Shown here: positions 17,271 to 27,076 of the stretch, in pieces
Layout: the number at the start of each line of letters is the position of its first letter
How positions within the stretch are numbered: position 1 is the first letter of the stretch
Source: CAJCJE01 sp963818685
GTDB lineage: Bacteria; Actinomycetota; Actinomycetes; Mycobacteriales; Pseudonocardiaceae
DNA: 64,000 bases
Direction of reading: 5' to 3'
NCBI GenBank assembly: GCA_963818685.1
Contig: CAWFTJ010000003.1
Span: 744,001 to 808,000, forward strand
Position numbers and translations under genes: made by a program
Notes under the pieces: model-generated
Database searches by the model: none
Told to the model about the DNA's origin: nothing
Seen by the model: the letters and a program-made list of their open reading frames with translations, nothing else

Positions 17271-18446
17271 GTGACGTCACCGCCGACAGCCGGCACCCGA
17301 CCGGACGAGGTCCGGCGCCACAACCGGGCCGCACTGCTGCGGCGACTGCACGTCGCGGGGCCGTGCACCAGGGCAACCCTGGCGACCGAACTCGGCCTGA
17401 ACCGGTCGACCATCAAGACGCTGGTCGACGGTCTTGCCGAGGACGGTCTGGTCGAGGAGCGGCTGCCGGCGCAGCGCAGTGGCGCCGGCAGGCCGTCCCT
17501 GCTGGTACTGCCGCAGCCGCAGGCGGCGGTGGTGCTGGCCGTGGACATCCGGGTGGAGCAGGTGGCGACCGCGCTGGTCGGCATTGGCGGCGACATCCTC
17601 GGCCGGTGCAGCTGGAGCCTGCGGCGCAAGACCAGGGAGCCGCGCGAGGTGTTCACCAAGATCATCGACACCTCGGAGCTGCTCGTCGAGGAACTCGCGG
17701 TGGACGTGGTCGCGGTCGGGGTGTCGGTGCCGGGCACGGTGCGCCGCAGCGACGGTCTTGTGCACGAGGCGCCGAACCTGCACTGGAGCAACGTGGCGCT
17801 GGGCGACTGGCTCGCCCGCACCCTGCACAAGCCGGTGCACGTCGGCAACGACGCCGAACTCGGCGCGCTGGCCGAACACCTGCGCGGCGTGGCGCGGGGC
17901 GCGTCGGATGTGGTCTACGTCACCGCCGATGTGGGTGTCGGCGGCGGGGTCATCTCCAACGGGTCGTCCATGCGCGGCTCCGGCGGATACGTCGGCGAGA
18001 TCGGGCACATGGTGGTCAACCCGAACGGCCGGCAGTGCTACTGCGGCTGCCGAGGCTGCTGGGAGACCGAGGTCGGCGAACACGCGCTGAGCAGGGCATT
18101 AGGCATCCCGGAGGACTCGCCGCGCGGCGCGATCGTCGCCGAGTTGCGCGGCCTGGTCGGCAAACCGGACGAGACGCTCGCGCGGCTCGGCGAGTTCGGC
18201 GAATGGCTGGCGGTCGGCCTCGTCAATGTGGTCAACCTGCTCTGTCCGCAACTGGTCGTCCTCGGTGACCTGTTCACCGCACTGCCTGATGTGCTGGTCG
18301 AGCAGGTCGGAGGGAAGGTAAGGGAACGAAGTCTGGTCAGCAGGGCGCTGGGCGGGACGCGGATCGTCACCTCGTCGCTCGGTTCGGACGTGAAACTGTT
18401 GGGCGCGGCGGAACTAGCGTTCGAACCCGTGCTGGCCAGCTGGTAG
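17271..18446 (+). CDS. xylR: ROK-family transcriptional regulator
   Basis: A 391-residue ROK repressor. The N-terminal winged helix-turn-helix is RRHNRAALLRRLHVAG with TRATLATELGLNRSTIKTLV. The C-terminal sugar-kinase-like domain has the zinc-binding motif CYCGCRGCWETEVGE near residue 250, with VGNDAELGALAEH and ADVGVGGGVISNG. It is last in the importer operon, 55 bases after the permease, and is the obvious candidate to bind the twin ATGTTGT-N5-ACAACAT operators. Free sugar or its phosphate would release it; the effector is unknown. The symbol follows the xylose-type reading of the operon and is tentative. Confidence 0.87.
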   Translation: MTSPPTAGTRPDEVRRHNRAALLRRLHVAGPCTRATLATELGLNRSTIKTLVDGLAEDGLVEERLPAQRSGAGRPSLLVLPQPQAAVVLAVDIRVEQVATALVGIGGDILGRCSWSLRRKTREPREVFTKIIDTSELLVEELAVDVVAVGVSVPGTVRRSDGLVHEAPNLHWSNVALGDWLARTLHKPVHVGNDAELGALAEHLRGVARGASDVVYVTADVGVGGGVISNGSSMRGSGGYVGEIGHMVVNPNGRQCYCGCRGCWETEVGEHALSRALGIPEDSPRGAIVAELRGLVGKPDETLARLGEFGEWLAVGLVNVVNLLCPQLVVLGDLFTALPDVLVEQVGGKVRERSLVSRALGGTRIVTSSLGSDVKLLGAAELAFEPVLASW

Positions 18447-18456
18447 TTCCACGAGA

Positions 18457-18497
18457 AGACGAAGGCCGGACATCGCGATGATGTCCGGCCTTCGTCT
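18457..18497. terminator. strong bidirectional terminator
   Basis: An 18-base perfect stem (18457-18474 with 18480-18497) with a 5-base loop, 11 bases after the ROK gene stop and 38 bases from the end of the convergent small zinc-protein gene. It serves both transcription units. Confidence 0.88.
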
Positions 18498-18534
18498 ATT
18501 GCCTCGGGGGGCAAGGGGGTGTCCCCCTAAGACA

Positions 18535-18717
18535 CTAGGCTTGGGCTTGGATGTCGGCGGCCAGTTCGCGCAGCCGGGCCTCGTGCGCCCGAGCGTGGTG
18601 CCCGCAGAAGAGGAGCTCGCCGCCCGAAGGCAGGACGGCTCGTACCCGGGCGGCAGCACCGCAGCGATCGCAACGGTCGGCAGCGGTCAGATCGGGGCGG
18701 GTGAGCGTAGTAGTCAT
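18535..18717 (-). CDS. small zinc-ribbon-like protein (DUF7455 type)
   Basis: A 60-residue protein starting MTTTLTRPDLTAADRCDRCG. It contains CDRCGAA near residue 16 and a later CGHHARAHE, i.e. a CxxC plus CxHH arrangement suited to one zinc ion. Such short proteins are widespread and conserved in actinobacteria, often near sigma factors, and are of unknown function. The ATG at 18717 is preceded by GAGGGAGATCC; eight upstream codons are open but less likely. Confidence 0.75.
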   Translation of the reverse strand: MTTTLTRPDLTAADRCDRCGAAARVRAVLPSGGELLFCGHHARAHEARLRELAADIQAQA

Positions 18718-18996
18718 GTGGATCTCCCTCCGTCCCGGCACCGGTCACCCGATGCCTGTTGGCCACGACCACGGCAGCGAAGCTTCGCCGCGTGTTCGTT
18801 GCTCCTACTGTTCCAGACGCTTTGGTCCTCGCAAGTGTTCCCGCGCTGATGCGATCGTCATCACCAGTGGAATTACCCGGATGCAGCAGCCGAAACCCAC
18901 GAAATCGTCTCGGTGCGTAACAGTGACCTGCGGATTTGTCCGGAACAGGACACAGATTTCGGTGACCGACGCCACGTTCCCGACAGGCGGGAGACC
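18718..18996. other. intergenic stretch without recognisable gene
   Basis: This stretch lies between the start of the small zinc protein and the hairpins that close the kinase operon. It should hold the zinc-protein promoter on the minus strand. I found no credible reading frame, RNA structure or repeat in it. Confidence 0.5.
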
Positions 18997-19030
18997 CGTT
19001 CGCGCTTAGCGAACGAGCCCGATTTCGGGC
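18997..19030 (-). terminator. paired hairpins downstream of the kinase operon
   Basis: CGTTCGC/GCGAACG (18997-19003 with 19009-19015) and GCCCGA/TCGGGC (19017-19022 with 19025-19030) stand side by side, 34 bases past the kinase stop. Confidence 0.55.
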
Positions 19031-19064
19031 GTTTCGGGGTCCGTTCCGAGGGCTGGCAGCCCGC

Positions 19065-20777
<1,713 letters not shown>

Positions 20778-20807
20778 CTTTGACTCCTTTGTGGACGGTG
20801 GTGGTCG

Positions 20808-22550
20808 CTAGGGGCGGACCACGTAGCCGAGTTCGCCGTCCGAGTGGCCGACGCCCTCGCAGTTCGGGTCGAGCGAGTCGTACTTGGAACCGACCTTGTT
20901 CGTCGTGCACCGGTAGACCGGCACGGTGTTCATGCCGGTCTGCGGGCTGGTGAAGATGTAGCCGTCGAAGCCGATCGTCTTCCAGCCCTCGCAGGTGCCG
21001 GTCTGGTCGCGCGAGGTGAAGTAGAACGTCTGGGCGCCGGTCACCTGGCACAGGTACGGCTTGTCGGTGCCGGGTGCGTTCGTGGTCACCAGGTCGCCGA
21101 CCAGGCCGTCGTTGACGTAGTCGGCCGGCACAGCCTCGCGGGGAGTCAGCGAGACGTGGTACTCGTTCACCGTGCTGCGGTAGCGGGTGAGCGCCACGTA
21201 GGTCAGCTTCGGCGGCGCGGGGGAACCGGCACCGCCCGAGCCGCCGGAGCCGCCGGCACCGCCCGAGCCGCCGGAGCCGCCGGAACCGGTGGTGCCGCCG
21301 TCCTTCGCTGTCTGGGAGCGCGCGGCGGAGGTGGTCGTCGTCGCGGTCGACGTGCTGGTCGGCGCGGACGTGGTCGTCGTGATCGTGCTCGTCGCCGTCG
21401 CGGTACCCGTTGGCGCGCTTGCTGTGCTGGTGCGCGTCGACGGGGGCGAGGCGACCGCGTCGGGCGCCTGCCTTGTCAGCACGAACGCGACGCCGACCAG
21501 CGCCGGCACCACAACGGCGGCGGCACCGATCAGCAGCGCGCGCCGCTTGGGGTTGCGCCGTTCCTGGCTCCACGCGTCGTGCGCGGACGGGGGAACCGCG
21601 CTCGCGCTCGGCACCAGTTCGGTGAACTCGTTGGCTTCGTTGTCTTCGCCCCACGGCCGGGTCGAGCGCGTCGTGCGCTCCGCGTCCGCGCCGATCGCGG
21701 GCAGCACGTCGGTGCGTTCGACGTCGGTCGGTGCGGGCGCGGCAAGGCGGGAGCGCACCTGGGCAGCGGTCAGCCGCTGGTCAGGGGCGTGCACGAGCAG
21801 GCCCATGATCACCGAGGCCAGCGGGCCCGTGCAGCGCCGCGGTCTCGGGTCGTCATACATGATCGCGTGCATCGTCGCCGCCGTGCTGTCCCGCTGGAAC
21901 GGGGCGCGGCCCTCGACGGCGTGGAACAGGGTCGCGCCGAGCGACCAGAGGTCGGTCGCGGGACTCGGCGGGTCGCCGCGGAACAGCTCAGGCGCCATGT
22001 AGCCGGGAGAGCCCATGATGCCGCCGGTCGCGGTCAGGCTCGGGTCGTCCATGGCCTGCGCGATACCGAAGTCGGTCAGCTTCACCCGGTCACCGGGCAG
22101 CACCATGATGTTGCTCGGCTTGATGTCGCGGTGCACGATCCCGGCCGCGTGTGCGGCCTGCAACGCGGAGAGCACCTGTAGGCCCAGTTCGGTGGCGCGC
22201 TGCTCGGACAGCGGGCCCCTGGCGATCTCCTCGGCCAGGGTCGTCGCCTCGATCAGCTCCATCACGATGTACATGGCGCCGCCCTCGGGCACCACGTCGT
22301 ACACGGTCACGATGGCCGGGTCGTTCAACGTGCCTGCGGTGCGCGCCTCGCGCAACACCCGCCGCACGAACAGATCGTGCTCCTGCTGGCCGAGGCCGGG
22401 CGGGATGCGCAGTTCCTTGAGGGCGACCTGGCGACCAATCACCTGGTCCCGCGCCCGCCAGACGGTGCCCATGGCGCCACGGCCCAACTCGCCGAGCACG
22501 GCGTAGCGGCCTGCCACGAGCCGCTGGCCGGCGTGGTTGCCTTCCTGCAC
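20808..22550 (-). CDS. receptor-type serine/threonine protein kinase with four-cysteine ectodomain (B)
   Basis: A 580-residue Hanks-type kinase, paralogue of the next gene. P-loop GRGAMGTV (23-30), Lys45, HRDIKPSN (140-147), DFG (160-162) and GSPGYMAPE (180-188) are intact. A transmembrane helix at about 338-358 is followed by a Thr/Ser-rich linker and a Gly-Ser spacer (SGGSGGSGGAGGSGG near 424-438). The ectodomain (446-580) has cysteines 501, 520, 548 and 564 in the same order as kinase A, with TSRDQTGTCEG and FTSPQTG. The GTG at 22550 follows GGAGGAAACACG; upstream in-frame codons do not fit the family. It is the first gene of the operon and divergent from a secreted peptidase gene. Confidence 0.87.
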   Translation of the reverse strand: MQEGNHAGQRLVAGRYAVLGELGRGAMGTVWRARDQVIGRQVALKELRIPPGLGQQEHDLFVRRVLREARTAGTLNDPAIVTVYDVVPEGGAMYIVMELIEATTLAEEIARGPLSEQRATELGLQVLSALQAAHAAGIVHRDIKPSNIMVLPGDRVKLTDFGIAQAMDDPSLTATGGIMGSPGYMAPELFRGDPPSPATDLWSLGATLFHAVEGRAPFQRDSTAATMHAIMYDDPRPRRCTGPLASVIMGLLVHAPDQRLTAAQVRSRLAAPAPTDVERTDVLPAIGADAERTTRSTRPWGEDNEANEFTELVPSASAVPPSAHDAWSQERRNPKRRALLIGAAAVVVPALVGVAFVLTRQAPDAVASPPSTRTSTASAPTGTATATSTITTTTSAPTSTSTATTTTSAARSQTAKDGGTTGSGGSGGSGGAGGSGGSGGAGSPAPPKLTYVALTRYRSTVNEYHVSLTPREAVPADYVNDGLVGDLVTTNAPGTDKPYLCQVTGAQTFYFTSRDQTGTCEGWKTIGFDGYIFTSPQTGMNTVPVYRCTTNKVGSKYDSLDPNCEGVGHSDGELGYVVRP

Positions 22551-22785
22551 CGTGTTTCCTCCACGACAAAGCCCATGGAGCGCGAGACCGGCAGCGCCCC
22601 CCAACATCTGCGGAACAGCATGGTAGCGACGTCGGCCGCGTCCACATCGACCGGCCACGCTGGAATTTCGGAAATTGCCGGCTGGTCAACTGTTGAATTC
22701 ACCAGACTCCCGGGATGTTGACCGAGCAAACCCGGCGGCGGAGCCTTTTCTGCCTGGCAAGACATCAGAAACGAGGGCTTACTCC
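22551..22785. promoter_or_regulatory. divergent control region between kinase operon and G1 peptidase
   Basis: This 235-base gap must hold both promoters. It contains a 13-base palindrome AATTTCGGAAATT (22664-22676) and a nearby imperfect one around GGTCAACTGTTGA (22684-22696). The A/T-rich palindrome stands out from the GC-rich surroundings and may be a regulator site. Confidence 0.45.
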
Positions 22786-23571
22786 ATGGCTCGGTTACCT
22801 TCCGCGCTCGGCAAGGCGCTGTGCATCACGACCGCCACGACCTGTCTCGGGCTCGCGCCGATCGCCGCACACACCAACGTCGAGCGGCAGTCGGCCACAC
22901 CGTCGATCGCCGGACCGCTCGTGCTCAATCCGCATCACGGGTTCGGCCCCGCGAGCCAGACCAGCGCCAACTGGTTCGGCTACGCAGCGGATGCGGGCGG
23001 CTACACCAGTGTCCAGTCCAGTTGGATCGAACCGTCCCTCGACTGCTCAACGGGCAACGGATCGGCGGTGTTCTGGGTCGGCCTCGACGGTTGGGGCAGC
23101 GGCACCGTGGAACAGACCGGCACCGAAGCCGACTGCGTCAACGGTTCAGCGTCCTATTCGGCGTGGTGGGAGACGTACCCGAACAACTCCATCCAGACCT
23201 ACCGCGACCATGTCGCACCCGGCGACTCGGTGACCGCGAGGGTGACCTTCGAAGGCAACGACAACTACGACATCTACCTCATCGACAACACCCAGGGCTG
23301 GACCGAGGACAACCCGCGGCAGGGCGCGAGCGGCGCGGACAACCAGAGTGCCGAGATCGTCGGGGAAACCCCCGGCTACGGCAACAACACCTACGCCAAC
23401 CTGCCCGACTTCAACACCGTGACCTTCACCGACTCCAGCGTGAACGGCCAAGCGCTCGGCAACGTCAACCCGTTCGCCATCGACCTCACCCGCAACGGCG
23501 ACACGCTGGCCACCACCGGCTCCCTGTCCGGCGGCACCAGCTTCGGAGTCAACTGGAAAGCCAACTCCTGA
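22786..23571 (+). CDS. secreted G1-family (eqolisin-like) glutamic peptidase
   Basis: A 261-residue exported protein. Signal peptide MARLPSALGKALCITTATTC is followed by APIAAHT with a likely cleavage near residue 28. The beta-sandwich of peptidase family G1 shows SANWFGYAADAGGYTSVQSS (catalytic Gln near 77) and SAEIVGETPG (catalytic Glu near 190 or 194), with SAVFWVGLDGWGSGTVEQTG between them. G1 peptidases are acid-active endopeptidases best known in fungi and also present in bacteria. ATG 22786 starts the signal peptide. It is transcribed away from the kinase operon and ends in a very strong terminator. Two cysteines (DCSTG and DCVNG) could form a disulfide. Confidence 0.85.
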   Translation: MARLPSALGKALCITTATTCLGLAPIAAHTNVERQSATPSIAGPLVLNPHHGFGPASQTSANWFGYAADAGGYTSVQSSWIEPSLDCSTGNGSAVFWVGLDGWGSGTVEQTGTEADCVNGSASYSAWWETYPNNSIQTYRDHVAPGDSVTARVTFEGNDNYDIYLIDNTQGWTEDNPRQGASGADNQSAEIVGETPGYGNNTYANLPDFNTVTFTDSSVNGQALGNVNPFAIDLTRNGDTLATTGSLSGGTSFGVNWKANS

Positions 23572-23582
23572 CCTGGGTGGAA

Positions 23583-23627
23583 AAACCGTCTGCGCCGGCT
23601 GGTTTTCCCAGCCGGCGCAGACGGTTT
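23583..23627. terminator. strong bidirectional terminator between peptidase and vapC
   Basis: A 20-base perfect stem (23583-23602 with 23608-23627) with loop TTTTC. It lies 11 bases after the peptidase stop and 8 bases from the vapC stop on the other strand. Confidence 0.9.
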
Positions 23628-23635
23628 CGACGGTT

Positions 23636-24078
23636 CTACAGAACCCGGAGGCCACACGCTTTCGCCGCGGTCGCCTGTCGTTGATTCCGGGTGACCATAG
23701 CGAATTCCTCGCCACCGGCGAGAGGTTCCCTTCGGTCAGAGCCGTTGCCAGGTGGATCGCATCCAGAGCACGGAGTGGATGCTTCAGCACCAATTTGCTG
23801 GCGAACGGCAAGATGGTGTCCGAGGTCATGGAGACGACGTTGAAGACGCCTCGATCCGAGCAATCGGCCACGAAGTCGGCGATCATCTCCTTCGGTTTGG
23901 TGATGCGGTGCGCCCGGTACGCACCGGCCACGGCACTGCCGAATTCGACGAGCGTCAACTCGCTCGTCACGATCGGATCGTCGCCGGACAGCAGCATTCG
24001 GTTGAGCGCTCGATGGTCGGGCTCATCGGCGAGGTAGGCGCGGACGATGGCGCTGGTGTCGGCATACAACAGTGCCAT
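23636..24078 (-). pseudogene. vapC: VapC-type PIN-domain toxin, frameshifted near its C-terminus
   Basis: The start MALLYADTSAIVRAYLADEP carries the first PIN acid (Asp7). VEFGSAVAGAY holds the conserved Glu, and LRALDAIHLATAL the third acid. After TEG the frame runs into unrelated sequence, while a one-base shift near 23725-23732 (GGGAACC) restores the typical ending FAMVTRNQRQATAAKACGL and stop TAG at 23636. The coordinates follow the restored frame (about 147 residues). Adding one G to the GGG run would repair it. The last acidic position is Asn in VTRN, where Asp is common. The start overlaps the antitoxin stop (TAATG). If the frameshift is real, the RNase is probably inactive; a sequencing error is equally possible. 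Confidence 0.72.
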
Positions 24079-24356
24079 TACCAGCCTTCGTTTCGCTCGG
24101 CCTCAAGCGCCTCGATGATGGCCTTCCCCCCGCGTGCCCATTCTGCTCGCACGGCTTTGGGATCGGGTCGTGTCGTTTCCTCGGGGACTACCAGGCGTCC
24201 TGCGGCGCGTAGCCGCTCTCGCAACATGCTTCGGGTCAGTGGTTCACGCACGAGCGCGGCGAGCGCTTCGACCGTGAGATCGTTGAGGCTGCGGCCTTCG
24301 GCGGCGGCACGTGCCTTCAGGCGGGCGTGCAGCTCGTCGTCCAGCCGCGTGATCAT
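24078..24356 (-). CDS. vapB: VapB/FitA-type ribbon-helix-helix antitoxin
   Basis: A 92-residue antitoxin. The N-terminal ribbon-helix-helix segment MITRLDDELHARLKARAAAE binds DNA and autoregulates the operon. The C-terminal region (EETTRPDPKAVRAEWARGGK) would thread into the VapC active site. Its stop overlaps the VapC start (TAATG), as usual for VapBC pairs. A GTG three codons upstream (24365) is an alternative start. It is intact although the partner toxin is frameshifted. Confidence 0.83.
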   Translation of the reverse strand: MITRLDDELHARLKARAAAEGRSLNDLTVEALAALVREPLTRSMLRERLRAAGRLVVPEETTRPDPKAVRAEWARGGKAIIEALEAERNEGW

Positions 24357-24425
24357 GTGCTTCACACATCCGACGATGGCACTGTTGTCAAATTGCTATC
24401 ACGAGCGCTCGCTAAGTATGGGACA

Positions 24426-24462
24426 AAACGGCCGGTGGTCCATTGTGGACCACCGGCCGTTT
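24426..24462 (-). terminator. Rho-independent terminator of sigA
   Basis: A 17-base perfect stem (24426-24442 with 24446-24462) with a 3-base loop, 19 bases after the sigA stop. On the minus strand it is followed by TTTTGTCCC, a genuine T-tract. It separates sigA from vapBC. Confidence 0.9.
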
Positions 24463-24481
24463 CTGTTGCCTGGTAAGGAGA

Positions 24482-25831
24482 TCAGTCCAGGTAGTCGCGC
24501 AGCACCTGGGAGCGCGACGGGTGACGCAGCTTGGACATGGTCTTGGACTCGATCTGCCGGATCCGCTCACGGGTGACCCCGTACACCTGGCCGATCTCGT
24601 CCAGCGTCCTCGGCTGGCCATCGGTAAGGCCGAAGCGCAACCGGACCACGCCGGCCTCGCGCTCGGAGAGGGTGGCCAGCACGGACTGGAGCTGGTCCTG
24701 CAGCAGCGTGAACGACACCGCGTCGACCGCGACGACCGCCTCGGAGTCCTCGATGAAGTCGCCGAGCTGCGAGTCGCCCTCGTCACCGATGGTCTGGTCG
24801 AGCGAGATGGGCTCCCTGGCGTACTGCTGGATCTCCAGCACCTTCTCCGGGGTGATGTCCATTTCCTTGGCCAGCTCTTCCGGGGTGGGTTCCCGGCCGA
24901 GGTCCTGGAGCAGCTCGCGCTGGATGCGGCCCAGCTTGTTGATCACCTCGACCATGTGCACCGGAATGCGGATGGTGCGGGCCTGGTCGGCCATGGCGCG
25001 GGTGATCGCCTGCCGGATCCACCAGGTGGCGTACGTGGAGAACTTGTAGCCCTTGGTGTAGTCGAACTTCTCGACCGCGCGGATCAGACCGAGGTTGCCC
25101 TCCTGGATCAGGTCCAGGAACGCCATGCCACGGCCGGTGTAGCGCTTGGCCAGCGAGACGACCAGTCGCAGGTTGGCTTCGAGCAGGTGGTTCTTGGCCC
25201 GCTCGCCGTCCCGGATGATCCAGTTGAGGTCGCGGCGCATCTGGGTCGGGAACTTCTCGTTCTCGTCCTCTGCCTTGCGCACCCGCTCCGCCGCGTACAG
25301 GCCGGCCTCGATGCGCTTGGCGAGCTCGACCTCCTCCTCGGCGTTGAGCAGCGCCACCTTGCCGATCTGCTTGAGGTAGGCACGAACCGAGTCGGCAGAC
25401 GCGGTGAGTTCGGCGTCCTTGCGGGCCTGTCGAAGCGCCTCGGACTCCTCCTCGTCCCAGACGAAGTCGCCGTCCTTGGCGTCCTTGGGCGCCTCGACGA
25501 CCTCCTCCTCGACCACCTCGGTGAGATCGACCTCGACCTCTTCAAGATCGGCGTCGTCCGGCGAGACCTCGCCGTCCATGTCCGGCTCGACGTCCTCGCC
25601 CTCGGCGGCGGCGCCCTTCTTGGCCGGCGCGCCCTTGGCTGCGGTCTTCTTGGCGGTGCGGGTCGCCGCCTTGCCGGCGGCGCCCTTCCTGACCGGCTTC
25701 GCGGTGGTCCCGGTCACGGCGTCGATGTCCTCGCCGTCCGGGCCCTTCGCGCTGGTCGGCGCATCATTCACGGCCTTAGCGGCGCTCGCGGATGGGGTGG
25801 AGCGTCGGGTTGCGGTTTCTGCGGCTGCCAC
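24482..25831 (-). CDS. sigA: primary RNA polymerase sigma factor (SigA/RpoD/HrdB)
   Basis: A 449-residue principal sigma factor. The N-terminal ~150 residues are Ala/Lys-rich then very acidic (EVEVDLTEVVEEEVVE), typical of actinobacterial SigA. Region 1.2 is DSVRAYLKQIGKVALLNAEE, region 2 contains ANLRLVVSLAKRYTGRGMAF and STYATWWIRQAITRAMADQA, and region 4 contains RTLDEIGQVYGVTRERIRQI, ending LRDYLD. Promoter recognition is for TTGACA/TATAAT-like housekeeping promoters. I chose the GTG at 25831 (VAAAETATRRST) with GAAAGGG upstream; the open frame continues to 26002. From memory it matches the M. tuberculosis sigA locus beside ppgK. Confidence 0.95.
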   Translation of the reverse strand: MAAAETATRRSTPSASAAKAVNDAPTSAKGPDGEDIDAVTGTTAKPVRKGAAGKAATRTAKKTAAKGAPAKKGAAAEGEDVEPDMDGEVSPDDADLEEVEVDLTEVVEEEVVEAPKDAKDGDFVWDEEESEALRQARKDAELTASADSVRAYLKQIGKVALLNAEEEVELAKRIEAGLYAAERVRKAEDENEKFPTQMRRDLNWIIRDGERAKNHLLEANLRLVVSLAKRYTGRGMAFLDLIQEGNLGLIRAVEKFDYTKGYKFSTYATWWIRQAITRAMADQARTIRIPVHMVEVINKLGRIQRELLQDLGREPTPEELAKEMDITPEKVLEIQQYAREPISLDQTIGDEGDSQLGDFIEDSEAVVAVDAVSFTLLQDQLQSVLATLSEREAGVVRLRFGLTDGQPRTLDEIGQVYGVTRERIRQIESKTMSKLRHPSRSQVLRDYLD

Positions 25832-26119
25832 GTACGCCCTTTCGCAACGGTCGATCTTGGCAACGAGGCGAGCGACCTCGAAAGCCTGAGTTCGGGGGAT
25901 GCCTGCCGGATACTTTCGACGGGCGTGTGTTCCATTGTAACGACGGTCGAGGACCAACTCGGCGGCGCGCAGGCAATTAACCGCTGTTCGTTGCCGTCGC
26001 ACCGCGCGCGTGCGCTACCCCCGAACAACGTTCGTGCAGGTCTCGCGCGTTTTCGCGGACGTGATCACGACGTGATCTCTTTTGCTGCTGATCTCAGTTG
26101 ATCTCGGTCGATCTCGGGT

Positions 26120-26914
26120 TCAGTGGTTGATGCCGTGTGTCGCGGCCGACGCGGCGCCCACGATTCCCGCGTCGTTCATCAGCGCCGCGGCCACCACCTT
26201 GGTCCGCGCCTTGAGCAACGGGAGCCATTTCTCCGCTTTCTTGCTCACCCCGCCGCCCGCGATGATCAGATCCGGCCAGACCAGGTTCTCCAGCACCTCA
26301 AGGTAGCGGGACACCCGGTGCGACCACTCCTCCCAGGAGAGGTCCTTCTCGTCCTTCACGGACGCGGCGGCGCGCTTCTCCGCGTCGTGCCCGTCGACCT
26401 CAAGATGGCCGAACTCGGTGTTGGGCACGAGCTGGCCGTTGAGGAACACCGCACTGCCGATGCCGGTGCCGAAGGTCAGCAGGACAACGACGCCGGGCTG
26501 GCCGACGCCGACGCCGAAGCGCATCTCGGCCATGCCGGCCGCGTCCGCGTCGTTGAGCACGACCACGTCGCTCTCGGTCCGCCCGAGCCGCTGGGCGAAC
26601 AGGGCGGCCGCGTCCGTGTCGATCCACTTCTTGTCCACGTTGGCCGCGGTCAGCGCGGTGCCGTGCTTGACGACACACGGAAGGGTGACGCCGACCGGAC
26701 CGGTCCACTCAAAGTGACTGACGATCTCGGCCACCACGTCCGCGACCGCGTCCGGGGTGGACGGCTGCGGGGTCGCGATGCGCAGGCGCTCGCCGTCCAG
26801 CTCGCCGGTCTCCAGGTTGACGCAGCAGCCCTTGATGCCGGAGCCGCCGATGTCGATCCCGAAGCCGCGGCGGGGAGCGTTGCCCGAAACGTCCGACCCA
26901 ACGTTGGTGCCCAT
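26120..26914 (-). CDS. ppgK: polyphosphate glucokinase
   Basis: A 264-residue ROK-type kinase that phosphorylates glucose using inorganic polyphosphate (and usually ATP). The phosphate-binding motif is GFGIDIGGSGIKGC near residue 17. The substrate region includes VGVTLPCVVKHG and VLNDADAAGMAEMRFG, and the second phosphate motif is LLTFGTGIGSAVFLNGQLVP. The segment VDKKWIDTDAAALF is characteristic of PpgK. ATG 26914 has GGAAGAGG upstream. It lies upstream of sigA on the same strand with a 288-base gap (25832-26119) that must include the sigA promoter; I see no other gene there. Confidence 0.94.
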   Translation of the reverse strand: MGTNVGSDVSGNAPRRGFGIDIGGSGIKGCCVNLETGELDGERLRIATPQPSTPDAVADVVAEIVSHFEWTGPVGVTLPCVVKHGTALTAANVDKKWIDTDAAALFAQRLGRTESDVVVLNDADAAGMAEMRFGVGVGQPGVVVLLTFGTGIGSAVFLNGQLVPNTEFGHLEVDGHDAEKRAAASVKDEKDLSWEEWSHRVSRYLEVLENLVWPDLIIAGGGVSKKAEKWLPLLKARTKVVAAALMNDAGIVGAASAATHGINH

Positions 26915-27076
26915 CGGCGTGGACCTCTTCCTTCTCGATTCAGTCGATTGGCGCCGACCATAGCGTTCGCGGTCGACAAGTGGTTGAGCTGCTGGCTTGC
27001 GGGTGTGCGGGCTCACGCCACTGCGCACGGATACGCACGGTTCAATGGTGCACGAAGATCGGCCTGCGCGGGATAG

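Noticed and set aside
15602..17848. 748-codon open frame antisense to the importer permease and ROK genes.
   Set aside because: Low-complexity His/Asp/Gln/Arg composition without domains; a shadow of the plus-strand genes.
18551..19009. 152-codon plus-strand frame over the small zinc-protein gene.
   Set aside because: No domain, no start signal, antisense to a better supported gene; the unshared part has no homology features.
23146..23635. Apparent C-terminal extension of VapC by more than 150 residues across the terminator and peptidase.
   Set aside because: The extension is antisense to the peptidase gene and results from the frameshift; the correct PIN ending lies in another frame.
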